A stretch of 64,000 bases of DNA from positions 806,001 through 870,000 of the forward strand of contig WHUZ01000011.1 in assembly GCA_015179045.1 (NCBI GenBank). Reading direction: 5' to 3'. The position numbers were made by a program, and so were the translations under genes. The DNA comes from Kalaharituber pfeilii (taxonomy: Eukaryota; Ascomycota; Pezizomycetes; Pezizales; Pezizaceae). The notes beneath the pieces are model-generated. The model was not told the origin of the DNA. It did no database searches and saw only the letters and a list, made by a program, of their open reading frames with translations. Below, piece by piece: positions 32,785 through 45,971 of this stretch (position 1 is the stretch's first letter; every line of letters starts with the position of its first letter).

Positions 32785-35700
32785 CCTTCGAGATTCCACC
32801 GCCACCGTCAGCTCGGTCTTACTCGATATAAGTACCCTAACAATTTGCAGGTTCAGAAGAAAAGTACTGATTTTGTGGGGAATATACAGGCCACCAGAAA
32901 GTTGGGCTTGAAGTGAATTTTGTGGATAAGACGCTGAAGGTAGAATCTTTTGGGAGGGTGATGTTGAAGGGATTGAGGCTGATATGGGATTTTAGGGATA
33001 CACAGACATCACCGTTATCCCTTCGGACCCACTACTGAGGCAAATCAAGCTGAACTGTCGACAATGCAGTACGTTATGTTCATTGGTATGGACATTTGAT
33101 CCGTGCTAATGTCCTTATAGAGCTACAGAAAGTCTTGGTCAATGGGAAATTACCAACGTTCAAGTTTACAGAGCCATATTCCAGGCTGAAGCTGCACGAA
33201 AATGCGGGAGTTAACCAGCACCACATGCTGAGGACGAAAACTGGCACCTATGGTCAAGGATCCACCAGAGGAGGAGTTGATCATCACATTTCCGAAGAGC
33301 GTGAAGATTGAACCAGCAGTTCGTCCCTTATACCCTCGCACAGGCTTCTATGCATGCCACTAATAGCTTTCCTACTAGGATCCATTTGCTGCTGCCGCTC
33401 AGAATGCGCTACTTAACAAATACGTACCTGCCTCGCATCGGGATTCACCAGATCCCCTGACAGCAGGTGCTATGACGCCTGCGCTAACCTCTCGATTAGA
33501 CGCTTCACAGAGTGCATATACGCCGCTACTAGTGCGAATTGAATTCGTTGTGGAAAATATCCGGGATGGATTTCATTTCGTGGGGTGTGACCCTGATGAT
33601 TTGAGATTCCCGCATGCCTATACAACTCATTCCCCACTTCCCGGCTCGGCATGTGCATTATTCCCATGCATAGACGACGTGCATGAAAGGTGTACCTGGG
33701 AAATAGAAATTACGATACCAAGGACGTTAGGTGACATTCGACGAGCGGCGCGAAGCGATAACGATAGCGGGGTCAACAGCCCGAATGGGACAGCTAATGC
33801 CGACCAGGAGCTGGATGATATAGACGAATTCAGTGACTTGGACATGGTGCTGGTTTGTAGTGGGGATTTAGTAGATGAGGTTAGTCGTCAAGTTCCATGC
33901 CCCATTTTCTAAACCATTCCTAACTCTTTAATCAGGCTATAAGTTCTTCAGATTCCAGTAAAAAGACTCTAACATTTTTACAACAAAATACAATACCGGC
34001 CCACCATGTATCATTTGCCGTTGGACCGTTTGAGAAAGTTAATCTCTCTGAGTTTAGAGAGGTCGCGGAGGATGATGCTATGGGCGCCATTGCCGTGGAG
34101 GTTATGGGATACTGCCTGCCAGGGCGGGAGCATGAGCTCAGGAATACTTGCATGTTTATGCATAAGGTAGCAATTGCCCTTACACAGCAGCAGGCACAAT
34201 CCAGTTTTCTAATACCTTCAATAGGCCGTGGACTTTTTTGTTCGGGATTTTGGCTCATATCCATATTCGTCGTACAAAATGTGTTTTGTGGATGACCTTC
34301 CTACGCCAACAGTCGAGTCTGCTTCATTTTCATTGTGCAGCAATCATTTACTATTTGCTGAGGATGTCATAGATCCTATTTATGATGCAACGCGGAAACT
34401 TACATACTCGCTTGCAGCTCAGTGGGTTGGCGTTAATATCGCTCCAAAGGAATGGGCAGACCTGTGGGTTGTCATTGGTATAGGCTACTATATGGCTGGG
34501 CTGTTTCTCAAAAAATTAGTCGGCAACAACGAGTATCGATTCCGGTTGAAAAAAGATGCTGAGAAAGTTTGTGAACTCGATATTGGGAGACCCTCGTTAT
34601 ACGCTCAAGGACTAAGAGTGCCTTTTGAACAAAGTGACCTGGATTTCATAATACTAAAGGCACCTGTTGTGCTATTCATCCTTGAACGACGGCTCACGAA
34701 AGCAACCGGCAGTCTGGTGTTACATCGAACACTAAGAAGGATTTTTCTTCATGCAACTTCTGGGGAGCTTCCAAATAATGAGTTATGTACGCAGCATTTC
34801 ATCAAAATTTGCGAAAAACTATCCCACTCCAAGCTTGACACCTTCTTCGCCCAATGGGTGTTCGGATCCGGCTACCCTCGGTTTGAAGTCTCGCAACGTT
34901 TCAATAAGAAAAAGTTAGTCATAGAAATGGGTATAAAGCAGGTACAGGCCACTACATCGCCGCCAAAAAAATTAAACCCAGATGGCTTTATGCTGGAGGC
35001 AAGGGCGTATCAGAGGGGAGTTGTGGTTGGGCCTATTGTCCCGGTATATTCTGGTCCCATGACGATACGAATACATGAGGCTGATGGAACGCCCTACGAA
35101 CATGTCGTCAATATTACGGAAGGATACACCAAGCTTGATATACCATACAATACAAAATACAAAAGGCTAAAACGAACGCGAAGGCAAAAGGAGCGTGCGG
35201 CTATGGCTGCGGGGATAGACATCAGTATGGATCAGGCAGATGACGTGCTTCTATATTGCCTTGGAGACGTTCTACAGAGTGAGGAAGAGATTGCAGACTG
35301 GCGGATAGAGGAATGGTCGAAGGAGGAGGAAGAACGAATGGGACAAGAGTCGTTTGAATGGATTCGTATGGATGCCGATTTTGAGTGGATTTGTACGGTT
35401 ACCTTGAATCAACCCGATTACATGTTTTTATCACAGTTACAGCAGGATCGGGATGTGGTTGCGCAGTATGAGGTAGGCTCGTGTTCATCCTTTGACGGCG
35501 TTTAGCAAGATCTAATTGTATCATATAGGCTGTTCAACACTTTTCAAAAGTTAGGGAAACGGCGTTAGTATCGTCAATTTTGATACGAACTTTGATGGAC
35601 CGCCGGTATTATTATGGCATAAGGATAGAAGCAGCTTTCGCTTTAGCCAAAGTACAGCACCCTGAGTGTGCACAATCACAACTCTCTTGATGCTAACTGC

Positions 35701-37668
35701 TGAACCTTAGTGTGCGCGAGCGGAGCTGGATTGGATAGGCGAATATCACTTGCGAAAGGCGTTCCAGGAGTTTTACTGTTTCCCAGGCTCACCACTTCCT
35801 AAAGGCAATGATTTTTCCGACTTTACGGCGTATTTTGTGCAAAAGGCAATACCGCAGGCCATGGCATGCATCAAAAATAATTTCGGGTCGACTCCGCTTA
35901 CAGTTCAAAAGTTTTTGTTGGATTTGTTGAGGTATAATGATAATTCAAATAATGCTGTGTGTAGTCACCGACAACCCTTTTAACGAAACCATGGGAGATA
36001 TCTAACGTCTTGAATTATGAGGGTAACAGGCTACAGATTGTCACTACGTGGCTACATTGATGAAAGCGCTATCACAGACGTTAACAACATCACCGGATAA
36101 TGATAATGATGCGTATATAAATTATGATTTTGAAGATCGAGAGATTGAGGAGGCCAAGATGACGGCGTTGAGGGAGATTGAGAGGCATCAGCGAATGGAC
36201 CAGTGGGTTCCTTCGTACCAGAATGTCATCTCGGACACTGCGCTGGAGGTAAGGTAATTCTTGTTCCCAGTTTCGCAGAGTCTGAACTAATGATTGAGAA
36301 TTACAGATCAAACGGAATCTAGTAGAAAATGGCATTATCAAGCCCAATTTCCAAGAACTGCTCGCATACACACGAGAATCCAACTTGGACAAACTTCGTC
36401 TAAAAGCCTTCAGCTGTCTCATTGAGCTTGGGGCGATAGAGAGAGCCGAGCTCCTGCCTTACATCATGTACGTAGTCGCACATGACCCGTCCCCGTACAT
36501 ACGGCGGAGCTTGCTCCGAGTTTTCACAACTGGATTGGGCTCGCTGGCCATTCACGGAACCAAGATGCTGTCAAGGCAGAGCCGGCCGGCGCCGAGTGTC
36601 GATGAAATGATTGTAGAGGAGGACGGCGCTGGAGTGAATGCGAGGAAAGCAGAGCTGGCGAGGGAGACGTTGGCCGGGGCAATTGAGGCATTGAAGAAGG
36701 AAATAGGGGAGAACGAGATATTTAAGACAACGTTGTGGAGGGCTATCCTGTATGTTTTGTTTTCCTTTCCCTGTCTTTGCGTTGTTGGACAGGATGCTAA
36801 TAGTTTGGAATAGGTCAGGCGATTTGGGCGTTCTGGAGCTACAGGGACTATTAGACATATGCCAGCTCCTGTATGAGGAAAAGACCTCGATGTTGGTCAT
36901 CCTCAAGGCACCAAAACACCTCACGTGCAAACACCTCGGAAAGGTAATACCGCAGCCATCTCCCATTCCACCAACACACCAAAAACTAACGTTCTCCAGG
37001 GTGTCCTTCATTTCAAATGGGCTCCGCGTCCCTTTCCCGCTGGCCCCTCCCGCCCGCCACTCCCTGCCCCACCACCACCACCCACCCCATCCACCCTGCC
37101 ACCTCCGCCTTCCACTCCCCATCCTTCCTCCAAACACACCATCACAGTCTCCCAACCCCAGTTCACCCCCGCCCCGCAACCACCTTCAACCCCCCAACCC
37201 CTCACCCTCAAACTTAAACCTCCATCCGCGATCCTCGCGTCCCTCGCCTCTGGCAGCCCTGCGCCCACCACCGCCCCTACCACCACCGGGCTCGCCGTCC
37301 CCGCAACGCCAACACCTAAACCCAAGAAGGCAAAGAAACCCAAGGAAACCCAACAACCTAAAACCCACACTCCACCACCGCCGCCCGAGAAGGAGAAGGA
37401 GAAGCAGAAGGAGAAGCAGAAGGGAGAGAAAAAGAAGAAACAGAAAGCCGCTGCCCCTGCCACTCCGGCTCCCCCAGCGCAGGGTCCACCGGCCCCAGGC
37501 ACCGCGACCCCGCAAAGGATGGTGGTCCCGCTGAAGATTAAGCTCAAGTTGCCAGGGAAGAACGCGTTGGCCGCTGCTGCAGCGGCAGCGTCGAATGCTA
37601 GTGGCAGTTTGAATAGTGGAGCTGGGAATGGGAATGGGAGTAGCAATGGGACGACGGGCGGGGGATAA
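32778..37668 (+). CDS. TAF2: TFIID subunit TAF2 (5' end unresolved, one frameshift)
   Basis: Twelve later exons can be followed: 32890-32939, 32996-33068, 33121-33318, 33379-33879, 33936-34166, 34225-35472, 35529-35651, 35711-35956, 36030-36248, 36307-36749, 36814-36943 and 37000-37668. They give SHQKVGLEVNF, GYTDITVIPSDPLLRQIKLN, the CRQC motif and then the M1-aminopeptidase-like body (DFFVRDFGSYPYSSYKMCFV, EWADLWVVIGIGYYM), without the zinc-binding HExxH, as usual for TAF2. A C-terminal Pro/Lys/Ala-rich tail ends in KIKLKLPGKNALAAA. TAF2 helps TFIID contact the initiator. Exon 1 most likely starts at ATG 32778 (MPSFEIPPPPSA), but its frame does not join the next exon. A +1 shift sits at the A4 run 33237-33240 (LRTK to LAPMVKDPP). 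Confidence 0.85.
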
Positions 37669-37732
37669 ATTGATGTAGATAGGGATGATTTGGTGACGGT
37701 TGGTTGATTGAGGGGTAAATATGTATTTTTAG

Positions 37733-37768
<36 letters not shown>

Positions 37769-38936
37769 CCCTTTTGTCATTCATCTATTTCAAATTCAAA
37801 CTTTTTTCATCATCATATGCATACAAATTTCCTTTTTTTTTTTCTTTTTTTTTGTGCTTACCTTTATCTTTTTATTGACCTTTTTTCTTTTTTTTCCCCT
37901 TTGGTTTTTGTGGTTTTGTGCTATATAAGGACTTTTTATCTAGCTAGCTATATTAGCAAGCAAGAAATTGCATATACTTTTTTTTCTTTCTCCCGTTTCT
38001 TTTTTCCTTTTTTCCCTTTTGCTTCTCTCTTTTTTTCTGCTTGGGGTTTGTATTTTTATTTTTTTATTTTTGCTTCACTTTTCACTTGTATTCATTTGTT
38101 TTGTTTTCTGGGAAAGCTTGTCAAGATTGGACATAACCAACTAAAAAATGAAAAAAATAAAAAGATGAAAAAAATTTTTTTTTGAAAAATATATTCTTTC
38201 AAACATGTTTCTCAAAATCGTCTCTCTCTCTCCACTTAGACACGAAAAACCCAAAAGGCATCCCATCACCCAACCACGCACACACACACACACACACACA
38301 CAAGTTCTGATAAAAAAATATATATATTTCTCTCGTCCCCTCTCTCTCTCTCACATCGTCAAACCAGTCACGGAACAAAAAAGGAAAAAAAAACACACAA
38401 GTCTTGTATACATAAACATATATTACATACAACAAATAAATCTGTCAGCGACGACGCTTAAATACCTTACTTTGTTTTCCACAATCAGATATTTTGTTTT
38501 TGTTTCGTGCCCCCCATCATCCAACCAAACCAAAACGTTGGTTTGTCTCAATTTGCATAAGAAATAAGAAAAAAGGGAGTGGGGGGTGGAATACAAGGAA
38601 AAGAAATAGAAAAAGGAAAAAGAAAAGGCGCAAAAAGGCCCGGAGAAGAGGCATAATGGTTACTAAAACAAACAACATAAACAAGAAAAGACCCAACACA
38701 TTAACCCGGATTTAAAACGAATACAAAAAAAAACTAATCCACACAGAAGAGGAATCAAACAAGAATATAAAAAAGCCAAAAGCATAACTATACGTGATAC
38801 AACAAGAAACATGCGCGCAAAAAAGCACAAATATATAATAATAAAAAAAAAAAAATTATAAAACATTCCACCAAATCTAACACCATGTCAATTCACATAT
38901 TCTCAATTCACCTTCTACCCCACCCCACCACCCCAG
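37669..38936. other. Convergent 3' region with low-complexity tracts
   Basis: About 1.3 kb between TAF2 and SIN3, AT-rich throughout. It holds a T run of about 32 at 37737-37768, many T-rich blocks, a (CA) repeat at 38279-38302 and A-rich blocks. No gene. Probably untranslated regions of both genes. Confidence 0.5.
38279..38302. repeat. (CA)n microsatellite
   Basis: About 12 CA units in the SIN3 3' flank. Confidence 0.9.
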
Positions 38937-41900
38937 CTACTCCATCACCATGTCCACATCCCTCTCCCCCTCCAGCCCCACTCCTCCCACCGTTTCCCCT
39001 TCCACCACTACTACCCCCGTTTTCACTTCCTCCTTCCACCTCTGCTTCACCTTCTCGATCTCCTCCTCCCCTCCAGCCATCTCCTTTATCCACGGCGCTT
39101 TCCGTTCCAAAAACTCCCTCCACTTCTCCTCCCTCATCTTTCTTACCAGCGCCTCCCTTGGACCCTTCACAAACCATCCTTTGCCGACCATAAAGTCCTC
39201 GGTGCCCTGCTTGTAAAACACCTTGTATGTGTTCACGCACACCTTAATCTCCAAGTTATGGCGACTATACACGCATCCTTCTGCCACCGCAGCGGCAAGG
39301 CGCGCCGTAGCGTCGGCACCGCGAGCGTCGAGGAAGGATTCGCGTGGGGTGCGGACACCAGATGGTCCAACGTCGGATGAGTCATTGTGATGCCCGTCAC
39401 GGGTAGAAGGCGCGGTATTTGACGATGTGGCATTCAGGTTTCGCTTAAGAAATGGAGCCTTGTAGTTCTCGCTGTCAATATCGACACCTTCAGTGGGAGT
39501 CACCATTGTGTACGATTGGATGTAGTAATTCCACTTCTGCTCTTTCGTAATTGCATCGTTTATCGTTGGCTCACCACGACCAAGGAACTGGATTGTCATA
39601 TCCCGAGTTGTCTCATGCTATAAAGCAACCTTCATTAGCGGATCCTCGATTAGCAAGCATTTGGCATATTGGCACATACCCATTCAATTCTGTATAATGG
39701 ATCATCCCCTGTAATCATCTCCTCAACCTTCGTCCTGTAATCAATCAGAGCCATACAGTCCCTCCTTCCCTCAATCAACTCCTTCCTTTGCCTATCCTTC
39801 TGGAACAGGAGCAGGATATCTGCATTTTTATCCTTGATATCACTCGATACAATGCCCTGCATCAACTTCAGGATGGCGGCGAGAAGTTTATCAATCGTGT
39901 ATAGTTGCCATCCCTTTTTCACGTATACCTGTCGCAGACCTTCCTCAAATGTCTGAGAATCAAGCTCTCCCTGGACAAACGCCTCACAGTGCTCGACCAC
40001 TTGCTGATAGTAGTTCGCCGTAGGCGAGGTATCACGGAAAAACGTCTCTGGCGTTGAAATGAGAATACCAAGGTCTCTAGCAACCTGCGCACCTTTACGA
40101 TTTTGTATATCCTGCGCAACCTCCGCTTCACATGCTTTGATATCCCATAACCGCTGACATAAAATTTGGAAGGTGCGCACAAACACGTATATGGTGTTAT
40201 TGCAGAACAATGTAAACACTGTCCGCTTTCGAGGAACGGCAGGTTCATCGGGATCCATTGGAGTTCCAGGCGCCATACCAGGTCGCTGGGGGCCAGGACT
40301 TTTGATCCATGTTTCAATCATGTCCTCCTTCCCGGAATCCTGATTATTGTTCGTCGTTGAATTTGTACTCGTAGTTCCCTCCATATTGACGTCTTCTCCG
40401 ACACTGTCAACCTCTGGTGTAGACTCTTTACTTCCTGACTGCACACTCCCTTCCTTATCCTTGCGAGATGCTTTCGTGTTTTTTCCACGCTTAAGGACAT
40501 CCCTGAGCAGGTTGTCATCTTCCCTCCGACTTCTCCTAGTCCGCACAGAGGGGCCCTCGCCCAAGGCAGATGGGAACTCTTCCGTCTCCTCATCAGGTGT
40601 ACGCCTTGAGATGTTGCTTAGTTTGTCCTCAACATCCTTCGTAGACATGCCAAAGAATAAAGGAATAAATGATTTGATGAAACCATCAACCTTCTCACGA
40701 TCATGTATGGAAACCATAGTAGACTGCTCCAGGCTAATTGCAAGTAATCTGCACGCATCGAGGACGATGCCCAGATCCTCAAAGTTGAACTTGTACTGGT
40801 AGTCTGGTAATGGGGCTGTTGGCGTTATCCGTTTATTGAACTGCTCCTTATGTTTAGTAGCAATCTCAGCAATAAGCGCCTTCTGGCCCCAGGTCTTCTT
40901 GTCGTTTGCCTTGATTGTGATGCCTTGATGATCCAAGCTTTTCCAAAACACCCTCGCAGTGGTTTCTCGCCAAACTTTATTCCATTCTCGCTGAGCCAGC
41001 TTCCATTCCTCATCCTTTTGCTTCAGCCTCTTCAACACGACAGGGACAGCAGTTGCAGGCTGATTGTGGAGAGCCTCGATAATTTCGTTACCCCTATCCT
41101 TATCGTAAACTTTCTTGATGATTCTCTTGTATATGGTCTTGCTCTGGCCACCCAAGCCAGGTTGCAGCTTGAAATTTGCCTTCTCCTCTGGCGCCATACT
41201 AGCTATCCTTTGGGCGATTGGCTCAAGAAGCTGAATTGTTCTCAGATTGGCTTCAATATTGAAGTCATAGTCATGTCGTTCTTCCTCAATCCTGTGGAGG
41301 GTATCTTCGTACTGGTTCTTTCTGTGCGCAACAAACCCAGAATCCTCTGAAGCCCATGTAGGGTGAGATGCCCATTGGTCATTCAATACTTCCCAGCACA
41401 TCTCATCTCGACCTCGGCACTGCTTTGTGGATTCCTGTTCCCTGCATCAGTATGCATCCTACAATGACATGGGTAGGGAATTGCATACCAATTTTGGGAG
41501 TAGCCTATAACTCGGTCCCAGACCACGACAGACGCTCAATCGAACCTTGTTCAGGTTTCTTGGAACATTGTTGACCACTTCGTCCCTACCTTCATACTCA
41601 ACAAACCTTTTAAACCATTCCATAAGCTCTTTGTTTCCACCAATGAAATTCTCAACCTTGGTAACCATCATATTTTTATCAACAAGATCTTGCGAAAACA
41701 GGTTGAGTAGCTTCAAAAACTCATTGTAAGTCTGCTTGTTACCAATAAACTTCTTCACTCGATCAAAGAATGCAAGCTCCTCCTGGGAGGCAGGCTGCTT
41801 TGCTGGTGGGCCGAGGGGCTCAGGTTGATACGGTGTAAGTGTAGGGGATACTGTTGGAGCTTCTTGGACAGGCTTGGAATGAAGGTGTGCGGTTTTTGTC

Positions 41901-44442
41901 CTCTGATACATGAATGTAAGTTAGCAATCAATATGAGGAGAATAAGCATATAATGCCGGGTCCTTGTCTTATGCAGGCAGTTTCAAGAAATGATACAGCA
42001 CGTAAAGACGTAGTACCCCTTATTCGAAGCAAACGAGAGCCAAAACTGCAGCAATATGTATAATGCCACAGCTAATTGGTGGTGGTTGGTACAAACCTTG
42101 TTATTATTTCCGCTTCTGAGTGACGTGATTCCGAGTGGAGTGGGCTGAACATCTCGTGGGATTGGTTCTGGAGCATTAGGCTGTCCCCTCTTCTTCTTTG
42201 GCTCCTTCAGCCCACTCGGCGGAGGTGCAAAGTTACCAACAGGTGGAAGCCTTGACGAACCTGAAGGTCCTCCAGGGCCACCGCTCATAGCTGCAGGGTT
42301 AGTCATACCAGAATCTGCCGCTGCTGCCCTGGCTGCTGCCGCGGCTTTGGCTTGTGCAGCTGGCTCTGGCAGAAACTGCTTAAAATCTTCTAAAAGATCA
42401 GGTGCCGAGCTGAACAATTGGGTAACCTGGGAATAAACATCTTGAATGGGCTTCGATTCACGCTGGTATGTTTGAAGAATTTCAAGGAAATTCTTATAAA
42501 TTTCGGGCTGCTGCGAAAACCGATTTTTGATCTTATTCACATAGCTGATGGCGTGGTTGAACTCCACCGGAGTTTTTCCAGTCTTGCTTGGCTCCATCCC
42601 TCCCGGACCACCAGGCCCAAGACTCGGAGGACCAGGTCTGCCAGTGCCGTTAGTAGCAGCTGCAGCATTTTGGAGTTGGCTAGCACCAGCGGCAGCTGCC
42701 TGCTGCGCTGCTTGGGCAGCATGAGCTTCCGCTGCCACCTGGCGCTCTTCAAATAACCTTTGTTGTTGCAACTGACGAGCAGAAAGGGGTTCGGGCTGTT
42801 GCACAGGAGCAGGCCCTCCGGGTCCATACCTCGGATACATTGGATCCCCCCCCCATGGACGATTACCTTGTTCATAGTACCTGGGGTGCGCCATCCCATC
42901 GCGTGCAATCATAGATCCCAGTGGTGGCCCTTGCCCAACGGTGGCTTGAGTGATTCCTTGAGGGGTTATAACACGGATTGTATTTTGTGCGTCATCGGAG
43001 CACTCAATAATATAACCAGGGGGCAAGAATGTGTTGAATCCTCGAATCAGGTCCACATGTCCAGCAAACAAGGTAGAGACACGTTCAATAACCCCTGGTG
43101 TATCGATTCTGTGCATTTAACTGTCAGTTGTGAATGATCAAGCGGAAGGCAATAGCATTATAGGAGATGCTATGCAAGCTGAATCAGGTAAAGAGAGACC
43201 TACGTCTGGCTCTTGAAGTCTTTCATTATGTCAAGAAATTTGTTATAGACGTCGGGCTGGTCCGCGAACTGGAGTTTAACTTGATCTAGATAGGAAAGGG
43301 CATCCTTTACATTCAATGGTCGGTAAGCACCTTGTATACCAGAAGCTGATGCGGCTGCCGCTGCCGCCTCCGCTGCTGCTGCTGCCGTCTGTTGTGCAAC
43401 CGCTGATATTGGATAGGCTGGCACATCTGACGGTTGAGCAGATAGCGAAGACAAGCTGGCGGCTGCAGTGTTACTGGAAACTGAAAGGGGTTGGGGGATG
43501 ATGGATGCTGGGGGAGGGCCGCCCACATTCAAAATTGGACCGCCTGGTCCATTGACTGAAGCCTGGGCTACCTGTTGCTGCTGAGCAGACGGTGAAATAA
43601 TAGAGGGTGGCTGCAAAGGTGCAGAGAGGTTTGGAGGACCTCCAGGGCCATTCTGGGGGTTTAGAGCAGAAAGCATATGAGGTCCAGTGGCAGGAGGAGG
43701 GGTAGGAGGGGGGGGTCCATTTTGCTGTGGTGGCAGTCCAGCTGGAGGACCAGGGGCAATGCCCATTGCCTGCCCGGTGCCAGATGGCGGCAAACCTGAG
43801 TGTGGATTCTGAGGTCCTTGAGGGGGACCCTGCTGTGATTGGGGTGGTGGAGCTTGCTGCGGTGGAGGTGGGGGACCACCAGCAGTTTGCTGTGGGGGAG
43901 GCCCGTGTGCTGGGCCGCCCTGTTGCATGCCAGGTAGTGAAGGGTATGAGGGATGGGACTGTTGTGAGAGACCAGGGAGTGGGAGCTGATGCTGTTGCGA
44001 TCCATAGAATCCTGGTGCTAATCGCCCTAAAAGTCAGCCTCTAAATCTTTCATATCGAGAACTGCCAATCCTCCTGCTTCAAGCAGGGAGCATGGCACCA
44101 AAACATGCAACTGGATCATGGAGCATAACTCACGTCCACCTGTAGCCATCCCGGGAGGAGGTAGTACTGGAACCTGTTGTTGTCCGGGACTATTGACAAG
44201 AAAATCACGTCAAAATTGTGAACTCTTTGCGAGACAAAGTGGAAAGCGTCATAAGAAGCAGGTGACTGGGCAATGCAAACTCACGGATAGGGAAGAGGAG
44301 GCCTATGTTGTTGTGACGATGATGGCCCCGGTTGTGAGGGTCCCCCAGGACCCTGTTGCTGTTGTTGATCCATCGATTGGGGTGGAGGTTGTTGCTGCTG
44401 CTGTGGTCCTGGTGGAGGATGCCAACTCTCTTTGTTTGACAT
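38937..44442 (-). CDS. SIN3: Sin3 transcriptional corepressor
   Basis: Seven exons (44442-44285, 44189-44134, 44026-43204, 43108-42097, 41902-41489, 41434-39680, 39617-38937) total 4899 nt and join perfectly to 1632 residues. The N-terminal ~300 residues are Gln/Pro/Gly-rich. PAH1 spans about 307-375 ([20 protein letters not shown]), PAH2 about 526-595 ([20 protein letters not shown]) and PAH3 about 724-790 ([20 protein letters not shown]). The histone-deacetylase interaction domain follows with [20 protein letters not shown]. The large C-terminal Sin3 domain continues to [16 protein letters not shown], then a charged tail. Sin3 is the scaffold of the Rpd3-type deacetylase complexes in the nucleus, and PAH domains bind repressor peptides. 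Length and architecture are normal. Introns 2 and 4 cut just before or inside PAH segments. Confidence 0.95.
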
Positions 44443-45149
44443 CACTGCCGTACGTTATTTTTGATACTTTGATCTCTGAAAACTGGTCGAAAGCCGAGAA
44501 TGTTAGCATCAGTCCCCATAGGATAATGTTAAGCTGGCGCAAGTAAGGATGATTCTAGAGAAGCATCCTCACCAGGACTTTCCTGATCAGAGCACAGCAA
44601 GTAGTATTCACAAGCACTAACACAGAATCGTACAAGGAACCCGTCGCGACAGCAGCTGGGAGAGAAGGGGAGGAGCACTTGCCACTCGAAGGGCGCAAGA
44701 GTGTTGTGCACCCAGTGACCTCGAGGTTAGAAATGTTTCCCTCCCAGCGATCAATGAAGTGATGTTGATTGTCGATAGGAAGCGAAAGTATGATTGAGGC
44801 GGCGAAAGTCGATGTGTGTACGAATGTGTGGTGTTGGTTGAGACTTGGAGTTGTCACTGCACGAGGAAAGGATAGGAATATTGGAGGGGGGGGGGGGGGG
44901 CGCAAAGAGCGAGACGGAGAGGTGAGAGGAGATTGGGTGGCTCCGTTCGTAGCAGCGCGGGATCGGCCAAAACGCTGCTAAGGCGCGTCAGAAGGGCTAC
45001 CAGAAAAACGGGTAGGCTTGTGTCAAAACTGGAGGGGGTGAAGCGAGAGTTTTTTGAGCCGCAACTAGCTGCCGGGGGTTGCTGCGTAGCGTGGCTCTTT
45101 GACGGGGGCTTCTGTCGCAGCAGTCGAAGCAGAGCAGGCGCAGAGTGCA

Positions 45150-45177
45150 GAGCAGAGCAGAGCAGAGCAGAGCAGAA
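45150..45177. repeat. AGAGC pentamer tandem repeat
   Basis: Successive AGAGC units (AGAGCAGAGCAGAGC...) in the region upstream of SIN3. Confidence 0.8.
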
Positions 45178-45509
45178 CTAGATAAAGGGACGAAGCTTGA
45201 GGCGGGAGAGGCAGGGCAATGACGGCGACGTGAAGGGGACGGGGGGGAGTGCTGGGGGGGGAATGGCACATATAGCACAGTGGGCTACTCACAGTAGAGA
45301 CGCTGCAGGCACTGGCCCTTGACTGCTGGGCAGCAGGTGCGTGTGGGGGGGGATGTAGGAATAGGAAATGCGTGGTGGTGATGGCAGGAGCAGGATTGGG
45401 GTGGGGTGGGGGGGAGGGCGTGGGGAGCAGGATGGGGGAAGGGTAGGGTTCAGCGCTGATCGTGGTGCCTGCTGTTTCCTTCAGTGGGCGAGCGGGCGGC
45501 GGCGGCGGC

Positions 45510-45510
45510 G

Positions 45511-45541
<31 letters not shown>

Positions 45542-45580
45542 CAGCAGCAGCGGCAGCAGCAGCGGCGGCGGCAGCGCAGA
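45510..45580. repeat. GGAGCA/GCAGCA hexamer-trimer repeat
   Basis: AGGAGC units change into CAGCAG and CGGCAG/CGGCGG units. This makes open frames of poly-Ala, poly-Gln or poly-Arg on both strands that should not be read as genes. Confidence 0.8.
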
Positions 45581-45928
45581 GCAGCGGAGAGACGTGGTGG
45601 GGACTGGCAGCAGTGGTGAGCGACCACGCTAAGCTCAAAGTGCGCTCGCCGCGGTGTTCCAGCGCAGGCAGGGGCCAGCAGCGGAGTGAGTGCGTCTTCC
45701 AGCGGGCCCTCGACAGCGCGATACATGGGACTGTGCTGCGCTCCGCCGTCTCGCGGCGCGGCGGGGCAGGTGCGGGCGCGGGCGCGGGCGCGGCCGGGAG
45801 GCAAGGAGAACGCGGGGCGCAGAGTGCGGTTCGGCCCTGTACTTACTTGCACACAGAGAGCAGCGGACCGGAACGCTTGCCCACTTGAACGCTCTTCTGC
45901 GGGCGGTGTCGCGTCTCTGCCCCCACCG

Positions 45929-45971
45929 CAGAGCCCCAGAGCCCCAGAGCCCCAGAGCCCCAGAGCCCCAG
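45929..45971. repeat. GAGCCCCA octamer tandem repeat (~5 copies)
   Basis: AGAGCCCC repeated five times without change, immediately upstream of ordinary sequence. Confidence 0.85.

Noticed and set aside
36571..37784. Large minus-strand ORFs opposite the TAF2 C-terminus
   Set aside because: Gly/Val-rich shadows of the Pro/Ala-rich TAF2 tail.
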